DNA from: Hyalella azteca
Lineage: Eukaryota > Arthropoda > Malacostraca > Amphipoda > Hyalellidae
DNA: 64,000 nucleotides
Direction of reading: 5' to 3'
Assembly (NCBI RefSeq): GCF_000764305.2
Contig: NW_025938090.1
Coordinates: 62,001-126,000 of the forward strand
Of the stretch, positions 61,073-64,000 are shown piece after piece. The position numbers and the translations under genes are program-made. The notes under the pieces are model-generated. The model was not told the DNA's origin and searched no databases. It worked only from the letters and a program-made list of their open reading frames with translations. Each line of letters starts with the position of its first letter. Position 1 is the stretch's first letter.

Positions 61073-64000
61073 CCAGCAAAGTCAACGCGCCTGATTGCCA
61101 CACTTCACGTTTTCACTTTCTTGTTTCCAATTTTGTGCCAATAATTAAACTCGTGTTTCTTTTGGGCGGTACTCATCTATAAAATTCGTAGTAGCTGTTT
61201 CAATGGCCATCCGCCAGCAATGGAGAAGTGACAAAATTTTCACCGGGTTAGTAATTATTACGTAAACGATTTTTTACGAGAAAACAGGTTATCGTAGCTC
61301 CAGCAATGGTTAATACTGTTTTCAGATTCTACAGCTCCGGCAGGGTGAACGGCTTATGGTTTTAGTGACGATTGACGCTAGTAATTAAGTTAATATGTGA
61401 GGGATACAGCAGCATTGGTTGTGAAGACCGCCACCTGTTCCTTATCTCAGTTTGCTGCGGCGCTGATAGAAACTCGTCCTGTTCTAACATCATAATTGTG
61501 TGTGTGTGCTTTGTTGAAGGTGAAACTTCATCATTGGGAATATAGCTGGTCCCTTGTAGCTTCAATAGAAATATCAAAGGAGGCAGTACAACTAGAAACG
61601 GCGAAGGCAATAAATGACATGAAAGCGTAATATTTTGCAAATAATTCCCATATTCTTAACAAATTAGCGCACCATCATTTAGTATTTGCGTCTTGCATGA
61701 AAAGTCCATAAGGAGCAAATGGTCTGATTTACCATTAGTTTAGGAATATCGCTGCTGTGTGACTTTTCTAAAGAGGATTTTTTGACTAAAAACTTAGACT
61801 TTCATCTATCGAGTTGCGGCGATTTGCGTGTTCGGCGCGTAAAGAAGTCCAATCTCTGGACGCGAAAATATATCCGCCTCCTAAAAGAGGGAAAAATGAT
61901 TTGAAAGAGCTCAGCATTCAGGAGAATATTTTAGTGTAGCTGCCGTGATATCTCACGATGGAAACAAAATGAATGTCTTACCAAAAAAAGTGACGAGTTT
62001 CAGAACGAATTTCAAATTAGAGAGCACTAATTAGTTAAAACTCAGGCTCAAATTCATAAACAGAATATATGATTTTATAACGAATGTGTTAGATCATTCT
62101 AAATCTGTCTATTATTATGACAAATTTCCATAACAAAAAATCAAGTGAAGGAAATCAGGCGATCAATATATCGTGTATAATTAACATGAGATCGCGGTCA
62201 GTCAACAAACTTAACGGCAGAAACATTTACAGTACGATGACAAAACCTTTCTTCACCATCAGTAACGATTATAAAAACGTGTATGGATTAGTTCCAATTG
62301 TGCGTGGAGGAGACAAGCAGACTAAAATACAAACGAAACAAAAATATGGAATCAAACTCAAAATTTTGGTTGGCATATTTTCAGGTCGTTTAACCGGCGG
62401 GCGGCCGTCGTTCATTTTGTTCGTTACGAATCATCCCTTTACAGGTGTCGTCCCTTCACAGATGTACAAGATGTTTCATTAGGAGTCGCTGGCCTGCTCC
62501 GATGTACAAGACATTTCGTGAATTCCGTCTTTAAATTTTTAGAGCGCAAATATCGACACCTAAGAATTTTATCATATGCTACATTCTTCACGGCATTGAA
62601 TTATCGGATATAATTGAAAATTAGAGCAAAAGATTTAAAGCGTCGCTGGCTATTTGTTGGCCTCTTATGAGACACTTATAATTATACAATGAGCAAACTG
62701 CCCCTCTCTCTCGTTACAAACTCCGCTCCAAATGTCAAGCACCAAATATCGAAAATAGTACCCATGTCTTTTTGCTTAGCTCTACGCGAAATCTTTTATA
62801 TAACAAGGCATCGTACCTCACAATGCTTCGTCGGGTGCAGAAAACGTCCATTCAAGTGCCCTGGTAACGATAATTTATGTGTTATATTTACGCGGTTTCT
62901 GTTATCGGCCATCTGATTTTACAAGAGATCGTTGGTGTCGGCGCGACGCTGCGTTTCACACAAAGCCTTAAGCTCGGCGACGTTATTTAAACGTCCCCCA
63001 CAAAGAGGTTATTCAAATGAACGCTTCAATGGCCACTAACATGACTAACCGGAGGCTGATGCCCCACACGAAGTGCTCTGTGTTAGGCTCGTATTTGGAG
63101 GAAATATTTACGATCTGGATTGACTTAACGATTTTTTTCGTTTCAAATACTTACCTTTACTTATTAGGAGGGGCTGATATATGAGTAAGCTGACATAGCC
63201 AAAGTTATGTGGTCAGTATTTTAAGCAATTAAACTTTGCTTCTTCTTATTCTTATATGACCTGACGAGCTCGGCCTACTGAGCTGACAGCACGAGTAAAT
63301 ATACAGTATTAACATGCAATGGTGGAACTAAAAGTTACATTTCAGGAGCTGGGTCGAGCGTGTTAATTTTAAAATTTAAAAAGGTAAAATTATTTGCGAC
63401 TTACATTTTGTGAAGAAAATCTAATTTCTGATGAGGTGTCATAGTGACTGAGAAAGTACGCCTGTAATCAATTGTAATATCTAACTGCAATAACTACACC
63501 ATATTTTTGTGAACCACCAAAAAATAAATAATGCATAGTCGATTTGCCTGTGGGGAATTATTGATGGCAGCAAGATGACTGCCCGTGATTATAAATGTGT
63601 ACGCAATAAATGTGTATGACACATGCCATATATTAGTATTAGCAGCATCCTCATCAAGCTCTATCACTTGCTTTCCATTCTGAATTTCTTTTCTATTGGC
63701 AGGCTTTGTGTTGATTTGAATTAGTTGCAGCTAAAATAGATTCACGACTTCCACGTACCATGATTTTATTCCACGGCGATCTGGCGCAAAGTCCCGTAAT
63801 TGATTAAGATGCTCTACAGTCTACGATGATGGCACGTTGAGCTCGATCATGGACAGCGGCTCTTGAATTTCCAAATTGCAAGATATTGATGTCTGTTGAA
63901 ACTGGTGAAAAGAAACGAATATATAATAGGCACAAGGCTGCATGCTTTAAAAATCTCATACACGAAATTAATAGTACATTTCATGTATCGTTTGGAAATC
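61073..64000. other. AT-rich non-coding sequence
   Basis: No gene, array or element seen. GATGTACAAGAYRTTTC is duplicated near 62460 and 62500. The longest open frame (62117-62482, 121 codons) is lysine/asparagine-rich with no recognised domain. Confidence 0.5.

Overview
This is a window of eukaryotic nuclear DNA, almost certainly from an animal and most likely an arthropod; a crustacean is my guess, not something the sequence proves. The evidence is GT-AG introns, one gene spread over about 8.4 kb, an AT-rich background, Gln and Asn homopolymer tracts inside a Polycomb-type SAM protein, MITE-like elements, and an extraordinary load of minisatellites. There are no operons, no bacterial genes, no rRNA, no complete tRNA and no CRISPR array.

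The one gene I can support well lies at 50.2-58.6 kb on the + strand. Four coding exons (50215-50293, 56366-56867, 57097-57937, 58141-58605) join with matching phases into a 628-residue protein. It carries a SAM domain of the Polyhomeotic/SAMD7/SAMD11 kind at residues 454-517, a PLDLS motif (the CtBP-binding type), a VKNE sumoylation-type motif, a Gln-rich region and Asn runs. It reads as a nuclear, Polycomb-related or corepressor protein. The SAM domain is split by the last intron and is restored exactly by splicing. The first coding exon abuts a 31-bp tandem repeat whose unit copies the splice donor, and the 5' leader has a short upstream ORF whose stop overlaps the start codon (ATGA).

Almost everything from 1 to 49 kb is non-coding. 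It holds about thirty tandem arrays with unit lengths of 11-54 bp, about 15% of the window by my hand tally. The largest is a 1.5-kb array of a 20-bp unit at 23.95-25.44 kb, and the densest cluster is at 27.9-36.4 kb, which also contains a 342-bp assembly gap. Long open frames in this part are by-products of the arrays: they are open in several frames and on both strands, and many have periods not divisible by three.

Other structure: two copies of a ~305-bp inverted-repeat element (6.2 and 36.5 kb) with TA-flanked ends; a 1.27-kb inverted-repeat element with GC-rich ends (37.6-38.9 kb), also TA-flanked; two perfect hairpins (18.27 and 19.82 kb); two nuclear-receptor-type DR1 sites (43.35 and 61.06 kb) and a scattered CAGAGGTCA motif; a 35-codon ORF at 13.3 kb with coding character; and a possible exon fragment at 42.1 kb. 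I found no clear new multi-gene system. The most unusual items are the repeated splice donor, the minisatellite density and the TA-flanked inverted-repeat elements.
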